From the NCBI GenBank assembly GCA_937896235.1, contig CALBMX010000032.1, positions 111,052 through 175,051 of the forward strand: a DNA stretch of 64,000 nt, written 5' to 3'. This stretch comes from an uncultured bacterium. Its GTDB lineage: Bacteria; Planctomycetota; UBA1135; GCA-002686595. Position numbers and translations under genes: made by a program. The notes under the pieces were generated by a model. The model had not been told where the DNA came from, searched no databases, and was given only the letters and a program-made list of their open reading frames with translations. This document shows, piece by piece, positions 27,810-37,145 of this stretch. Position 1 is the stretch's first letter. Each line of letters starts with the position of its first letter.

Positions 27810-28788
27810 ACGCCATCATTCGCCTGCCCACTTTGGCGAGTAGATGGAGGCCTGCCGCCGCGAGGAGTCCGTGCCACGAGTAGATCGTCACGACAACGGA
27901 GAGGATTGCAAAGGGGACGAAGCGAGACAGACAGAGCCCCATGACCGCCTCGATCTTTGCCGGTGTCCAACCCGTTGATTTGCTGAGCTTGAGGAGTGGA
28001 AGGGAATAGTGAATGGCAAGCGAGCACCCTATAGCCAGGCATGCCACTAGGAGGGTGCCGCTCTGGGTTGTGTTTTGAGTGAGAGTCGGCTGCCAGTACC
28101 TAAGGGCGCAGAGCGCGAGTGGGAGGCTCCACAGGAGGCCGACTTGCCGCCGTAAGAGACGCGGTGCGATGACCGCGAGCTGCTCCGGAGTTGCGGCGGC
28201 CTCTCCATCCTCGTAACGGCCAAGGGAGCTAACGGTGAAGACTAGCGCGAAGTAGATCGTTGCAGCCAGGGGGACAGCCGGCCAGATGTGGAGGCCGCTA
28301 TTTGCCGCTACGACAAGTGCGCCAAATACAAAATTACCAGCCCTACATAGACCTAGCAATGCGGGGCCGAGTAGCGGGCCTCGAAGGCCGAAGCTGTAGC
28401 CGGTGGCAAGTGCGGCCACAAGGAGGAACTCGAGGTGGGAGACCCCCTTGGAAAGTCCGAAGATAGCCGGTGCAAAATAGGGGATGGAGACACCGCCAAG
28501 CACAAGAGCTGCACCTAGGAATAGAGCGTGCATCGGCCGAATAGCTCCAGTCGTGAGCGGGCGATTCCTGCCCGCAGCAACGTCCGTGTTCAGATCGTGC
28601 CAGTCATTCAGCGCCATCGATCCATGGTATACGCATAGGCTTGCAAGCAGTGCATAGCCAAGCTGCGGAAGGGCGAGGGGCCAATATAGACCCGCCACCG
28701 CAGCTCCCGCGATGGGGTCTGCGATGGCTGACGGAAACAGGGAGAGGCGTAAGAGCCTCGCCCAATGGAGGCTTCTACTGGTGCTCAA
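27793..28788 (-). CDS. UbiA-family prenyltransferase-like membrane protein
   Basis: A polytopic membrane protein of about 331 residues. The first Asp-rich motif of UbiA enzymes is present as ALNDWHDLNTDVAAGRNRPLT (Asp-x3-Asp), and the second cytosolic loop, YSFGLRGPLLGPALLGLCRA, lies where the second motif is found but has fewer Asp residues. Eight or so hydrophobic helices follow the UbiA pattern. TTG 28788 is chosen because it forms a TTGA overlap with the rseP stop; an in-frame TTG at 28797 is possible. Being in one block with dxr (isoprenoid synthesis) fits a prenyl-chain-using enzyme, for quinones, chlorophyll-like compounds or lipids. Acceptor unknown. Confidence 0.8.
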   Translation of the reverse strand: MSTSRSLHWARLLRLSLFPSAIADPIAGAAVAGLYWPLALPQLGYALLASLCVYHGSMALNDWHDLNTDVAAGRNRPLTTGAIRPMHALFLGAALVLGGVSIPYFAPAIFGLSKGVSHLEFLLVAALATGYSFGLRGPLLGPALLGLCRAGNFVFGALVVAANSGLHIWPAVPLAATIYFALVFTVSSLGRYEDGEAAATPEQLAVIAPRLLRRQVGLLWSLPLALCALRYWQPTLTQNTTQSGTLLVACLAIGCSLAIHYSLPLLKLSKSTGWTPAKIEAVMGLCLSRFVPFAILSVVVTIYSWHGLLAAAGLHLLAKVGRRMMAFIPPS

Positions 28789-30668
28789 CCGAACCAACGA
28801 ACGACGTCGTTGTAGGTGACGTAGATCATCAAGAATAGCAGTAAGAACATGCCAACCATTTGGCTAAGTACCTGCACACGCGCCGAGACCGGCGAACCCT
28901 TGATCTTTTCAATGAGTAGGAAGAGCATGTGCCCGCCGTCAAGCAGCGGAATCGGCAAAACGTTGAGGAATGCCAGGTTCATACTCAGGATACACAGGAA
29001 GAAGAAGAGCTTGGAGATGCCCTCTTGCGCCCAATCACTGGAGACCTTACCGATGGTGATAATCCCGCCAGCGTTTTCTCCGGAGACCTCCCCGCTCACA
29101 ATGCGCTGCATGAAAATCCAGGAGTCCTGCAAGAAGCGCAGGGTGCACTCGGTGCCGACGCGGAACGCCATGAGGGGATTGGTCGCCTGGTATACGTATT
29201 GATGCAGGCCGATGCCTATCCCGTAATTTGGCATGACTGACTTCTCGGGAGTGACCTTGAACTCGTGCATTTGAAGCGCTGCCCCAGGAGCGGGCTGGCG
29301 CTGCACGGAGAAGGTGAGCTTCGAGGGTGGCGACATAGCTCCGGCTGAGCGAGAGGCTCCACGCAGATCCTCCCAAACGGAGGTCGCGGTGCCGTCAATA
29401 CGGACGACTCGGTCTCCGGTTTTCATGCCACTCCTCTCGGCTGCAGATCCCTTCGAGACAACGACTCGGGTGCTCTCGGTGTCCGACGTGAAAGCGATGT
29501 CCGAGATAAGCTGCGGAACCTCGTCCGCAGCGATGGCCGTATGGCGCAGTTGGATCTGTCGGCCCTCACGCAAGACGGTCAACTCCAGCTCTTTGCCTGC
29601 AGATTGAATCAAGACTCCTTGTAAGTCTTGAGCTTGTAGAAGCTCCGTCGAGCCCACCGCCAGAAGGCAGTCTTCTATTTGAAGCCCAAACTCGCTGGCT
29701 AGCCCGCTCCCACGGATTTTGAGCACTCTATTTGTCGGTGCGGAGATCCCCACGAGTGGGGTCGGATAGAGCTGGGAGAGATCTGGTGTGACGGTCACCC
29801 AGCGCTCACCATCAACCCCCGTGATCTTGAGCTCCAGAGGTGACTGATCGGAGAGGAACGGGTTGAGTTGGCTCGGGAGGGGGAGGTCGGGTTCTCCGCC
29901 TCGGACCGCGAGGAGGCGGTCACCATTCTTGATTCCGGCTAGTTCGGCTGGGCTACCCGGACTCACACTCAGGGTGAAGTCCGGATCAACTTCCGGGCCG
30001 ATGCCAATCACGTTGAGGCCAAACGTCTCGTCCTTTTCGGGAACGATGTGAATGACCTCCGATTCCGTCTTTCCCGGCCGCCTTATGGTCATGTCCATTC
30101 CAGTCGAATCGCCCAGAGCGATTGCCGTTGGAATGTGTGTGAAGGCGAAGATGTCGGCACCGTCAACGGCGAGGAATTCGGTGCCCGCCTCTAGGCCTGC
30201 CTCCCAAGCCGGACTTCCCAAAGCGGGCGCGCCCATGACGGGTGCGATGAAGGGCACACCGGCGAGTAAGACGATGGGGAACACCACTAAGCCGAAAATG
30301 ACGTTCATGATGACGCCTCCGGCAAAGATCAGAAAGCGCTGCCCGATCGACTTGGACCCAAGCTCGTCGTCCTGGGGGATTCGTTGCCCATCGTCGCCGT
30401 AGAGGTGGTCAAACGATGTGTCGGAGATGTCGGCTTCGGCTTCCTCTGTGGAGATCTCGTCACCAGCCATTTTGACGTAGCCGCCAATGGGCAGGAGTGC
30501 CAGTTGCCACTGTGTATCCCCCCATTTCCAGGAGAGGATGCGAGGGCCCATGCCTATGCTAAAGGTCTCCACGCGGACGCCGCAAAAGCGTGCCGCGAGA
30601 AAGTGCCCAAGCTCGTGAACGAAGATGACTAGGCCGATGCCAAAGATGGCAAGAAGGTAGTGAAGCAT
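28785..30668 (-). CDS. rseP: Site-2 intramembrane metalloprotease RseP, with extra PDZ domains
   Basis: An M50 intramembrane zinc protease that cleaves membrane-bound regulators such as anti-sigma factors. The HExxH active site lies in FVHELGHFLAARF in the first helix (residues 17-28), and the third ligand motif in IPLLDGGHMLFLLIE near the C-terminus. At 627 residues it is about 180 longer than E. coli RseP. The middle shows four PDZ-like stretches: AWEAGLEAGTEFLAVDG, AELAGIKNGDRLLAVRG, EFGLQIEDCLLAVG and AERSGMKTGDRVVRIDG. It lies 9 bases after dxr, a common bacterial arrangement, and ends overlapping the ubiA-like start by 4 bases. The anti-sigma-like protein at 20964 is a conceivable substrate, by inference only. 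Confidence 0.93.
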   Translation of the reverse strand: MLHYLLAIFGIGLVIFVHELGHFLAARFCGVRVETFSIGMGPRILSWKWGDTQWQLALLPIGGYVKMAGDEISTEEAEADISDTSFDHLYGDDGQRIPQDDELGSKSIGQRFLIFAGGVIMNVIFGLVVFPIVLLAGVPFIAPVMGAPALGSPAWEAGLEAGTEFLAVDGADIFAFTHIPTAIALGDSTGMDMTIRRPGKTESEVIHIVPEKDETFGLNVIGIGPEVDPDFTLSVSPGSPAELAGIKNGDRLLAVRGGEPDLPLPSQLNPFLSDQSPLELKITGVDGERWVTVTPDLSQLYPTPLVGISAPTNRVLKIRGSGLASEFGLQIEDCLLAVGSTELLQAQDLQGVLIQSAGKELELTVLREGRQIQLRHTAIAADEVPQLISDIAFTSDTESTRVVVSKGSAAERSGMKTGDRVVRIDGTATSVWEDLRGASRSAGAMSPPSKLTFSVQRQPAPGAALQMHEFKVTPEKSVMPNYGIGIGLHQYVYQATNPLMAFRVGTECTLRFLQDSWIFMQRIVSGEVSGENAGGIITIGKVSSDWAQEGISKLFFFLCILSMNLAFLNVLPIPLLDGGHMLFLLIEKIKGSPVSARVQVLSQMVGMFLLLFLMIYVTYNDVVRWFG

Positions 30669-30677
30669 ATTGGAGGA

Positions 30678-31868
30678 CTAGCCTAGAGCTAAGTCGGAGG
30701 CGCCAGTTGATTTGCGGCGGGCGATCTCTTCTCGCGCAGCAATGCGGGCGAAGTGATCTGCGGCGAGAAGGTCTTCCAGGGTTTTTCCCGGCCACTCTAG
30801 TCTGCGGTCAAGGACGGCGGAAACGGTGGGGACAAGCTCGTGGAAGGGGAGTTCACCCTCTAAAAAGGAGGCGACCGCTACTTCGTCGGCGGCGTTGAGA
30901 ACGGCGCCTGCGTTGCCACCCTCGCGAACGCAGCGAAAGCCGAGTTCGAGAGCGGGGAAGCGCACGGGGTCGGGCTCTTCGAAGGTGAGTGAAGAAAAGA
31001 GGATGGGGTCGAAGCCGATCAGGTTCGAGGTCATGCGCACGGGGTAAGAGAGCGCATGATGGATGGGCCCGCGCATGTCGGGCGGTCCCATCTGAGAGAT
31101 TACGGAGCCGTCGACAAACTCGACCATCCCGTGAACGATAGATTGGCGATGTATGACGACGGCAATGCGCTCGGCGGGGAGATCATACAGGTGCGCAGCC
31201 TCGATGATCTCTAGCGCTTTGTTCATCAAAGTAGCCGAGCCGATTGTGATGCGCGGGCCCATTGACCACGTCGGGTGCTCTAGGGCCGCAACGGGTGTGA
31301 CCTCGTGAAGTTCGTCGAGGGACAGGTCGCGCAATGCGCCTCCACTTGCAGTCAAGAGAACGCGTCGAACACGATCGATATCTTCTCCATGCAGGCACTG
31401 TTGCAAGGCGCAGTGCTCACTGTCGACTGGCAAGATTTTGACGCCGAATTTTCGCGCGAGTTCCATCAACAGCTCTCCCGCGATGACTAGCGACTCCTTA
31501 TTGGCGAGTGCGAGATCGTGTCCCGCCTCGAGAACTCGCACAGAGGGGAGAAGCCCAGCGGCCCCAACGACTCCATTCAGGGCGAGATCGTAGTCCAGAT
31601 CTCGTGCCATATCGGCGGCGGCTTCCGGGCCACTGAATACGCGCGTGCCGTCGGGGATTAGACCCGAGGCTTGCGCGTCGGCGACCGCTGCAGCGTCCGC
31701 AAGAGCTAATGCTGGGCATTTGAACTCGATGAGCTGCTCAATGGCTAGGCGCCAGGAGCTGCCGGCAGCGAGGCCAACTAGTTGGAATTGGGCCGGGTGA
31801 GCGCGTAGGACTTCTAGGCATTGAGTGCCGATGGATCCTGTTGAGCCGAGGAGAATGATGGAACGCAT
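30678..31868 (-). CDS. dxr: 1-deoxy-D-xylulose 5-phosphate reductoisomerase
   Basis: Dxr makes MEP from DXP with NADPH, the committed step of the non-mevalonate isoprenoid pathway. Motifs: N-terminal LLGSTGSIGTQCLEVLRAHP (NADPH), LANKESLVIAGELL, ILPVDSEHCALQQCL (metal-binding Asp/Glu), LLTASGGALRDL, HPTWSMGPRITIGSATLMNK and VIHRQSIVHGMVEF. Length 396 is usual. It starts the dxr-rseP-ubiA-like unit on the minus strand, diverging from the Nudix gene 72 bases away, where the promoters must lie. Identification is firm. Confidence 0.96.
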   Translation of the reverse strand: MRSIILLGSTGSIGTQCLEVLRAHPAQFQLVGLAAGSSWRLAIEQLIEFKCPALALADAAAVADAQASGLIPDGTRVFSGPEAAADMARDLDYDLALNGVVGAAGLLPSVRVLEAGHDLALANKESLVIAGELLMELARKFGVKILPVDSEHCALQQCLHGEDIDRVRRVLLTASGGALRDLSLDELHEVTPVAALEHPTWSMGPRITIGSATLMNKALEIIEAAHLYDLPAERIAVVIHRQSIVHGMVEFVDGSVISQMGPPDMRGPIHHALSYPVRMTSNLIGFDPILFSSLTFEEPDPVRFPALELGFRCVREGGNAGAVLNAADEVAVASFLEGELPFHELVPTVSAVLDRRLEWPGKTLEDLLAADHFARIAAREEIARRKSTGASDLALG

Positions 31869-31940
31869 GTGTGCTATAGGCGGTTGAGCCTGATAGCTTA
31901 GGCGATCGGAAGCGCCGGGGGAATCCGCCCGGCTTCAATC

Positions 31941-32447
31941 ATGTGGCAAGATCATGCTAAGTACTGTCCGCTTTGCCGGTCAGATTTGGAACAGCGCTCT
32001 GTAGGCGGGCAGGTAAGGCCCGCTTGTACGGCGTGTAAATTCGTCTTATACACTGGTCCGGCCGGTGCTTCCGCCGCAGTCGTTTTAGACGAAGACCGGA
32101 AGGTCTTGTTAGTTCGGCGCTCGATTGAGCCCTTTCGCGGTGACTGGGCCCTTCCCGCGGGGTATCAGGATTTGCACGAAAGCCCCGAGGAGGCAGCGGT
32201 CCGGGAGGTGCGTGAAGAGACGGGGATAGGCGTTGAAGTTGTTCGACTACTCGATCTTCAGCATGTCCCAGATGATCCACGCAAGCCCGCAAACGTCGCA
32301 GTCTTCTTGTGCAAGCTCCGCCAAGGGGAAGCCGCCGGCACGCTTCATGCGGGAGATGACGCCTCCGATGCGCGCTGGTTTCCCCTTGACGCTCTTCCGA
32401 TGCACCTTGGGTTCCCCAACAACCGCAAAATCCTGGACGCGCTTTAG
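31941..32447 (+). CDS. Nudix hydrolase with N-terminal zinc ribbon
   Basis: A 168-residue hydrolase for nucleoside-diphosphate-linked substrates. The Nudix box is intact at residues 74-96: GYQDLHESPEEAAV then REVREETGI (G-x5-E-x7-REVxEETGI). A zinc ribbon precedes it with Cys9/Cys12 (YCPLC) and Cys29/Cys32 (CTAC), as in NADH pyrophosphatase NudC-like and related small Nudix proteins. NudC's SQPWPFPQS motif is not seen, so the substrate is not assigned. ATG 31941; the gene diverges from dxr. Confidence 0.88.
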   Translation: MWQDHAKYCPLCRSDLEQRSVGGQVRPACTACKFVLYTGPAGASAAVVLDEDRKVLLVRRSIEPFRGDWALPAGYQDLHESPEEAAVREVREETGIGVEVVRLLDLQHVPDDPRKPANVAVFLCKLRQGEAAGTLHAGDDASDARWFPLDALPMHLGFPNNRKILDAL

Positions 32448-32537
32448 GCTGCGGGAAGCTATCCTCAGAGTTCGAATTTCAGCCACCATCTACCTGTAAA
32501 AGCAGCACTGCGCACAAACCGCGCCTCCCAACTCATC

Positions 32538-33575
32538 GTGAAATCCCTCAGCTACAAGGACGCAGGCGTCAATATCGCCGCGCAGGACGAAGCCCTCGCC
32601 CGCTCCAAGGCCGCCATTCGCGCCTCTTTTACACCGGGAGTCCTCGGAGACGTGGGGGCCTTTGGTGGTCTCTTTGACGTGTCGAAAATGGGCTTCGGCG
32701 AAGGTATGATTCTCGTGTCCAGCGCCGACGGCGTAGGCACCAAACTCGAAGTTGCAAAGCGCGCCGGAATCCACGACACCGTCGGCCGGGACCTCGTTCA
32801 GCACTGCATCAACGATATTCTTGTGCAGGGTGCGCGGCCGTTGTTCTTCATGGATTACGTGGGCACTGGGAAGTTGGACCCGATTGTGATCTCCGACGTG
32901 ATTTCGGGATGTGCAGAGGCTTGCCGCGACAACGGGTTAGCGCTGCTCGGCGGAGAGACCGCGGAAATGCCCGGCCTTTACAAGGATGGAGACTTCGATT
33001 TGGTCGGCTTCATCGTCGGCGCCGTCGAGCGCGACCGTTTGATTGATGGATCGAAAGTCGCCGCCGGCCAGTCGCTGATTGGTTTGCCGTCCCTCGGACT
33101 TCACACCAACGGCTACTCGCTCGCTCGAGCAGTTGTCTTTGATCGACTGTCCCTTGAGTTGGACGATCGCCCCGAAGAGCTAGGCGGCGTCACTTTAGGT
33201 GAGGCGTTACTCGCTCCTCACAAGAGTTATCTCAAATGCACATGGCCACTTCTTGAAGAGGGCTTGGTTGCAGGTATGTCTCACATCACTGGCGGCGGAC
33301 TGCCCGGCAATGTCAACCGGATGATGAACGGGACGAATGCTGTGATTGACCGCAGCTCTTGGGAGGTTCCCGGACTCTTTCGGCTTCTGGTAAGTGGCGG
33401 TAATATCGAGCGCGAAGAGTCTTTTATGGCCTTTAATATGGGCGTTGGCTTAGTAATTGCCGTTGATGCTGATAAGGAAGAGCGTGCAATGGAATTGCTC
33501 CGCGAGGGCGGTGAAGAGCCATGGCATATCGGGCACCTCGAAGCTGGCGATGGCCAGGTGCTCTTCAACGACTAG
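32538..33575 (+). CDS. purM: Phosphoribosylformylglycinamidine cyclo-ligase (AIR synthetase)
   Basis: PurM closes the imidazole ring of AIR from FGAM using ATP. Motifs: SYKDAGVNIAAQDEAL at the N-terminus, VSSADGVGTKLEVAKRAG, VQHCINDILVQGARPLFFMD, GCAEACRDNGLALLGGETAE, MPGLYKDGDFDLVGFIVG, GLPSLGLHTNGYSLAR and SHITGGGLPGNVNRM. Length 345 is typical. The GTG start at 32538 places the conserved SYKDAG at residue 5, as in homologues. A 90-base gap separates it from the Nudix gene. Confidence 0.96.
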   Translation: MKSLSYKDAGVNIAAQDEALARSKAAIRASFTPGVLGDVGAFGGLFDVSKMGFGEGMILVSSADGVGTKLEVAKRAGIHDTVGRDLVQHCINDILVQGARPLFFMDYVGTGKLDPIVISDVISGCAEACRDNGLALLGGETAEMPGLYKDGDFDLVGFIVGAVERDRLIDGSKVAAGQSLIGLPSLGLHTNGYSLARAVVFDRLSLELDDRPEELGGVTLGEALLAPHKSYLKCTWPLLEEGLVAGMSHITGGGLPGNVNRMMNGTNAVIDRSSWEVPGLFRLLVSGGNIEREESFMAFNMGVGLVIAVDADKEERAMELLREGGEEPWHIGHLEAGDGQVLFND

Positions 33576-33596
33576 AGTCCTCAATAAATTTCCTGA

Positions 33597-34223
33597 ATGA
33601 TCCTCCACAGCGCCGCATTTGCCTTTGTCCTACTTCTCTTCAGTGGAGGAGAGTGGGACAAGGTGCGTGAGATTGCGCCAGGAAGTGAGCGTGGGGAGGC
33701 GATTGCAAATTTACTTGCCGATGACTCGGTTGACTTGGAATCCGCCGAGTTGACGCTGTCTTGGGAGGCTGGGCAGAGAGCCGCCGATTCCTTGGAATTC
33801 GAGCTGGCCTTTAGGATCCAAGAGCAGCTGTACCGCCGCGTTCCAGCGGAGTGGAGTGGCGTCAATATGGCGCTTACCGCACACAAGTTAGGACGCTGGC
33901 AAACAGCGGATCTCGTCTTGGGTGAGCTGCTCGAAAGCAAGCCCACGGATGCCGCCGGACTTTGGAGCCAACGAGGCATCTTTGCCCTTGGCGATGGTCG
34001 TCAGCGCCTCGCTCGTGAATACTTTGGCAGAGCTATTTGCCTCGGCTCACCCGACGCCACCGGAATCTTGGCGCGTGAGGACCTCGCGCTGTACAACTTT
34101 GAACCCGCACGGGCAGGCTTTCGCGCCGCTCTTGCTAGCAACTCTAAACACCCCTGGGCGCTTCGCGGCTGGGGACTTTCTCTTCTTGGGGCCGCTGCGC
34201 TCCATCCTGGGACCCGCAACTAA
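33597..34223 (+). CDS. Exported TPR-like protein
   Basis: A 208-residue protein with a short hydrophobic N-terminus (SAAFAFVLLLF) compatible with export. The rest is helical with TPR-like spacing, for example AFRIQEQLYRRVPAEWSGVN, ALTAHKLGRWQTADLVLGEL and AREYFGRAICLGSPDATGIL. No enzymatic motif. It lies 21 bases after purM and 7 bases before the following exported protein, so it may be co-transcribed with both. Function unknown; such proteins usually hold complexes together. Confidence 0.65.
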   Translation: MILHSAAFAFVLLLFSGGEWDKVREIAPGSERGEAIANLLADDSVDLESAELTLSWEAGQRAADSLEFELAFRIQEQLYRRVPAEWSGVNMALTAHKLGRWQTADLVLGELLESKPTDAAGLWSQRGIFALGDGRQRLAREYFGRAICLGSPDATGILAREDLALYNFEPARAGFRAALASNSKHPWALRGWGLSLLGAAALHPGTRN

Positions 34224-34230
34224 ACTAGAT

Positions 34231-35496
34231 ATGAAACGATCCAATCGCTTTGGCCTCGTCCTTGCCCTCGGGCTTTCCCTGATGGCCGCCGTCTCACCTT
34301 TTGAGTTGCAACTCAAAGAGAAAGATCACAAGAAAATCGGTGACAGCCTGACGATTTACTACGAATCCGTAAGGACCAAGAAGGGAGTCGCTAAAGCTAA
34401 GAATGATCTTCAAGGCGTGCTCGACAAGTTCAACCAGGCACTCTCGAAGAAGGCCAAAACGGAAGTCGACATCCTCTCGCTAACCGAGGACATGACAGCA
34501 TCTTTCTTGTGGGCTGGTGTTTCCGAAAGCAGAGTCACACTCGGCAAGATTAAGGAGTACACCTTTGAAACACCCTTTGGGCCGATTGAGTGCGCGATTC
34601 ACGCTCCGAAGAAGTACAAGGCTTCGAAAGGACCTGTGCCTCTGATCTTGTCGGTTCCAGCAGAGGGGCAGATGCTCTCTCAGCACCTCAACGAGGACTG
34701 GATGCTTGGGGATGTACGCGATAATGCGATCATTGCTACATTGCAGATGCCCAAAAATGTCGACCTCTGGGGGAAATCCAGCAGGGAGCCGATCGGCGGC
34801 TTGGAGACGATCATGTTTGGCCTTGGAGAGATCATAAAGATGTATTCCGTCGATCCCGACCGCATCTTCCTCTCTGGTCGAGGGGACGGCGTGGAGGCGG
34901 CCGCTTATGTCGCTTCCATCTTTCCGTCAACGTTTGCGGGACTACTTGGTCGCTCCGGCGACTTGAAAGAGACCGGCCCCAAGAACTTCGGAAACATGAA
35001 TGCCTATTTCAGTGGGGGCGGCTCGAATGTGACTGCATTCGGAGAGAGCGCTGCCGAGCTTGGGTATAAGACCGTCACGATTGAACCCGATGGAACAATC
35101 GAATCTGCGTGGCAGTGGATTAGTTCGCATTCTAGGTTCGCAAACCCCGCCAAGGTCGATTTCGAGATCAAGTCTCCCTATGCGGCCCAAGCTTACTGGA
35201 TCTCAGCTGAGGGCTTTGACCCGGAAGAAGAGCCCGTCGTTTCTGGAGAGATTGATCGCGAGAAAAATGTGATCGTCATCACAGCGAACAACATCGCCTC
35301 AGTCGTCTTGTTTTTAAACGATTCCCTAGTTGATTTAGACCGCGAAGTCACCGTGATCTGCAACGGCGTTGAGCGCAAGGACAAGTTTACGCGCAGCCTG
35401 ACGATTGCTCTAAACCAGTACTACAACTCCAACGATGCTGGCCGGGTCTACACGGCATTCAAGTCCTACGACATCCCGAAGATTCAAGAGAAATAG
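34231..35496 (+). CDS. Exported alpha/beta-hydrolase-like protein lacking the nucleophilic serine
   Basis: A 421-residue protein with a signal peptide (MKRSNRFGLVLALGLSLMAA). After a helical region, the segment PVPLILSVPAEGQ and later VDPDRIFLSGRGDGVEAAAY resembles the depolymerase/feruloyl-esterase type of alpha/beta hydrolase, in which VDPDRIYLTG-x-S-x-GG holds the nucleophile. Here the Ser position of the G-x-S-x-G elbow is Gly (G-R-G-D-G). The C-terminal 100 residues, from KVDFEIKSPYAAQAYWI to LTIALNQYYNSND, look like a beta-rich appended domain. I infer a binding or structural role rather than hydrolysis. The open frame extends upstream to 33922, but that part overlaps the TPR gene in another frame. 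Confidence 0.7.
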   Translation: MKRSNRFGLVLALGLSLMAAVSPFELQLKEKDHKKIGDSLTIYYESVRTKKGVAKAKNDLQGVLDKFNQALSKKAKTEVDILSLTEDMTASFLWAGVSESRVTLGKIKEYTFETPFGPIECAIHAPKKYKASKGPVPLILSVPAEGQMLSQHLNEDWMLGDVRDNAIIATLQMPKNVDLWGKSSREPIGGLETIMFGLGEIIKMYSVDPDRIFLSGRGDGVEAAAYVASIFPSTFAGLLGRSGDLKETGPKNFGNMNAYFSGGGSNVTAFGESAAELGYKTVTIEPDGTIESAWQWISSHSRFANPAKVDFEIKSPYAAQAYWISAEGFDPEEEPVVSGEIDREKNVIVITANNIASVVLFLNDSLVDLDREVTVICNGVERKDKFTRSLTIALNQYYNSNDAGRVYTAFKSYDIPKIQEK

Positions 35497-35516
35497 CCGA
35501 ATCGCTTCGGACCGCT

Positions 35517-37145
35517 ATGGCTCCAACACGCGCCTCGATTTTCCTGACTGCATCTGCCCTTTCGGGCGGTGCGGTCATGGCAATTGAGCTCTCGGCTGTG
35601 CGACTACTTGCGCCGTGGTTTGGTACGAGCCAGTCCGTTTGGAGCAATGTGATCGGAGTGGTTCTACTCGGTCTCTCCCTTGGCTACTTACTCGGCGGAC
35701 GTGCCTCGCGAGGGAGTCGGCCCGCGGAATCTCTGGTCTACTTACTTGGCGTAGGTGCGCTTTTCACGGCTTGGCTTCCCTTTATCGCAGGGCCCGTTGC
35801 CGAGCTGTTCCTACCGAATGAGCTGCGACTTGACTCCGCCGCTGAAGTCTTTCGGTGGGGGAGTTTGGCGGCAAGTACCTGTTTATTCCTTCCCGCCAGT
35901 GTCTTGCTTGGCGGAGTCGGACCGTTGGTGGCCGAACTTGTAAGCCGTGAGGGTAATCTGCGTGCCGGGGATGCCGGTGGCCGGATGCTTTTTGCATCAA
36001 CCGTAGGGAGCTTGATCGGCGTATTTGCGACCACTCATTGGGCCATCCCGACTGTTGGTTTGCGCTCTACTCTCCTTGCGGCGGCGGGCACCCTGTTACT
36101 TGCTGCGCTCTTGATTCAAGTCCTTACAACCGTTGCAGATCGCTGGGCTAAAGCGGCTCTACTCCTGTGCTTTCTTGGGGCACTTAGCGCAGTCTTGACG
36201 CCGCGTTCGATGCCCGTACTCCCCGAGGGCGTTGTACTTTTAGAAGAGCGAGAGTCTCCCTACCAGTACACACGGTTTGTGGAGGATCGGCGCACTGAGC
36301 CCTTCATGCGATCCCTTCAGGTCAACGAGGGGGCGGACTCTTATCAATCCGTTTGGCAGCCCGAGCTCGGTCTCTTACCGGGTGACTACTACTACAACGA
36401 TTTTGTCTTGCCTGCATGGTGGCAGGGCAAGAAGGGGACATGGCGTTGCCTAACCGTTGGGATGGGAGCGGGAACGGCGAAGCGCGTCATGGAGGGTGCA
36501 ATGCCACCGGGACTGACATTAGATTACACGGGTATCGAGCTCGATCCCGTTGTTGTCGAGCTCGCGGAGAAGTGGTGCGATTTGAAAGCCGATGGCCTCA
36601 CCAAGATTCTCTCGGGGCTCGATGGGCGTGCAGCATTGGGCCTAGTCGAGGGGCCGATGGATCACATCCTCGTGGATGCCTATGCGAACCAAGTGGAGAT
36701 CCCACCCCATCTGGCGACGATCGAGTTCTTTAACCAAGTTGAATCTCTTCTCGAACCCAAGGGCTGGTGCCAGGTCAACGTCAGCGGCTTCTCGGTTGTG
36801 GATCCAATCGTAAGCGCGATCGCAAGTACGGTGAGTGCGGCGTTCGAAGCACCCGCCTTAATTCTTCGTGTCCCGGGAGCTCGCAACTGCAGCGTTTTCG
36901 CAAGGCGTGGCGGGAGACCACCCGTGCCCACAGAGGCAGGTTGGATCCCAAGTGACTTTCCGGAGTCCATTGCAGCCCTGCTAAGGGGTAGAGAGGTCCG
37001 GGGGCAATGGGATTGGGTCGAAGTCAGCCACCCAAAAGGTATCGTCCTCACGGACGATTTAGCGCCGGTAGAGCGGTTACAGCAACTCTCCCTAGAGAAA
37101 GCGCGCCAGAGTCTGCTGGGCGCCTTCCGTGTCCCAGGCGCATGA
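35517..37145 (+). CDS. Polytopic membrane protein fused to spermidine-synthase-like methyltransferase fold
   Basis: A 542-residue protein. The first 230 residues form several membrane helices (SNVIGVVLLGLSLGYLLGG, STLLAAAGTLLLAALLIQVL, AALLLCFLGALSAVL). The C-terminal half has a spermidine-synthase/SAM-type Rossmann domain: RCLTVGMGAGTAKRVM, YTGIELDPVVVELAEKW and MDHILVDAYANQVEIPPHLA. Membrane-anchored spermidine-synthase-like proteins of this kind occur in many bacteria; whether they make polyamines is not known. The stop overlaps the next gene in an ATGA. Confidence 0.82.
   Translation: MAPTRASIFLTASALSGGAVMAIELSAVRLLAPWFGTSQSVWSNVIGVVLLGLSLGYLLGGRASRGSRPAESLVYLLGVGALFTAWLPFIAGPVAELFLPNELRLDSAAEVFRWGSLAASTCLFLPASVLLGGVGPLVAELVSREGNLRAGDAGGRMLFASTVGSLIGVFATTHWAIPTVGLRSTLLAAAGTLLLAALLIQVLTTVADRWAKAALLLCFLGALSAVLTPRSMPVLPEGVVLLEERESPYQYTRFVEDRRTEPFMRSLQVNEGADSYQSVWQPELGLLPGDYYYNDFVLPAWWQGKKGTWRCLTVGMGAGTAKRVMEGAMPPGLTLDYTGIELDPVVVELAEKWCDLKADGLTKILSGLDGRAALGLVEGPMDHILVDAYANQVEIPPHLATIEFFNQVESLLEPKGWCQVNVSGFSVVDPIVSAIASTVSAAFEAPALILRVPGARNCSVFARRGGRPPVPTEAGWIPSDFPESIAALLRGREVRGQWDWVEVSHPKGIVLTDDLAPVERLQQLSLEKARQSLLGAFRVPGA

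Noticed and set aside
33922..34230. Extension of the esterase-like gene upstream of 34231
   Set aside because: It overlaps the TPR-like gene in another frame, and a signal peptide begins at 34231.
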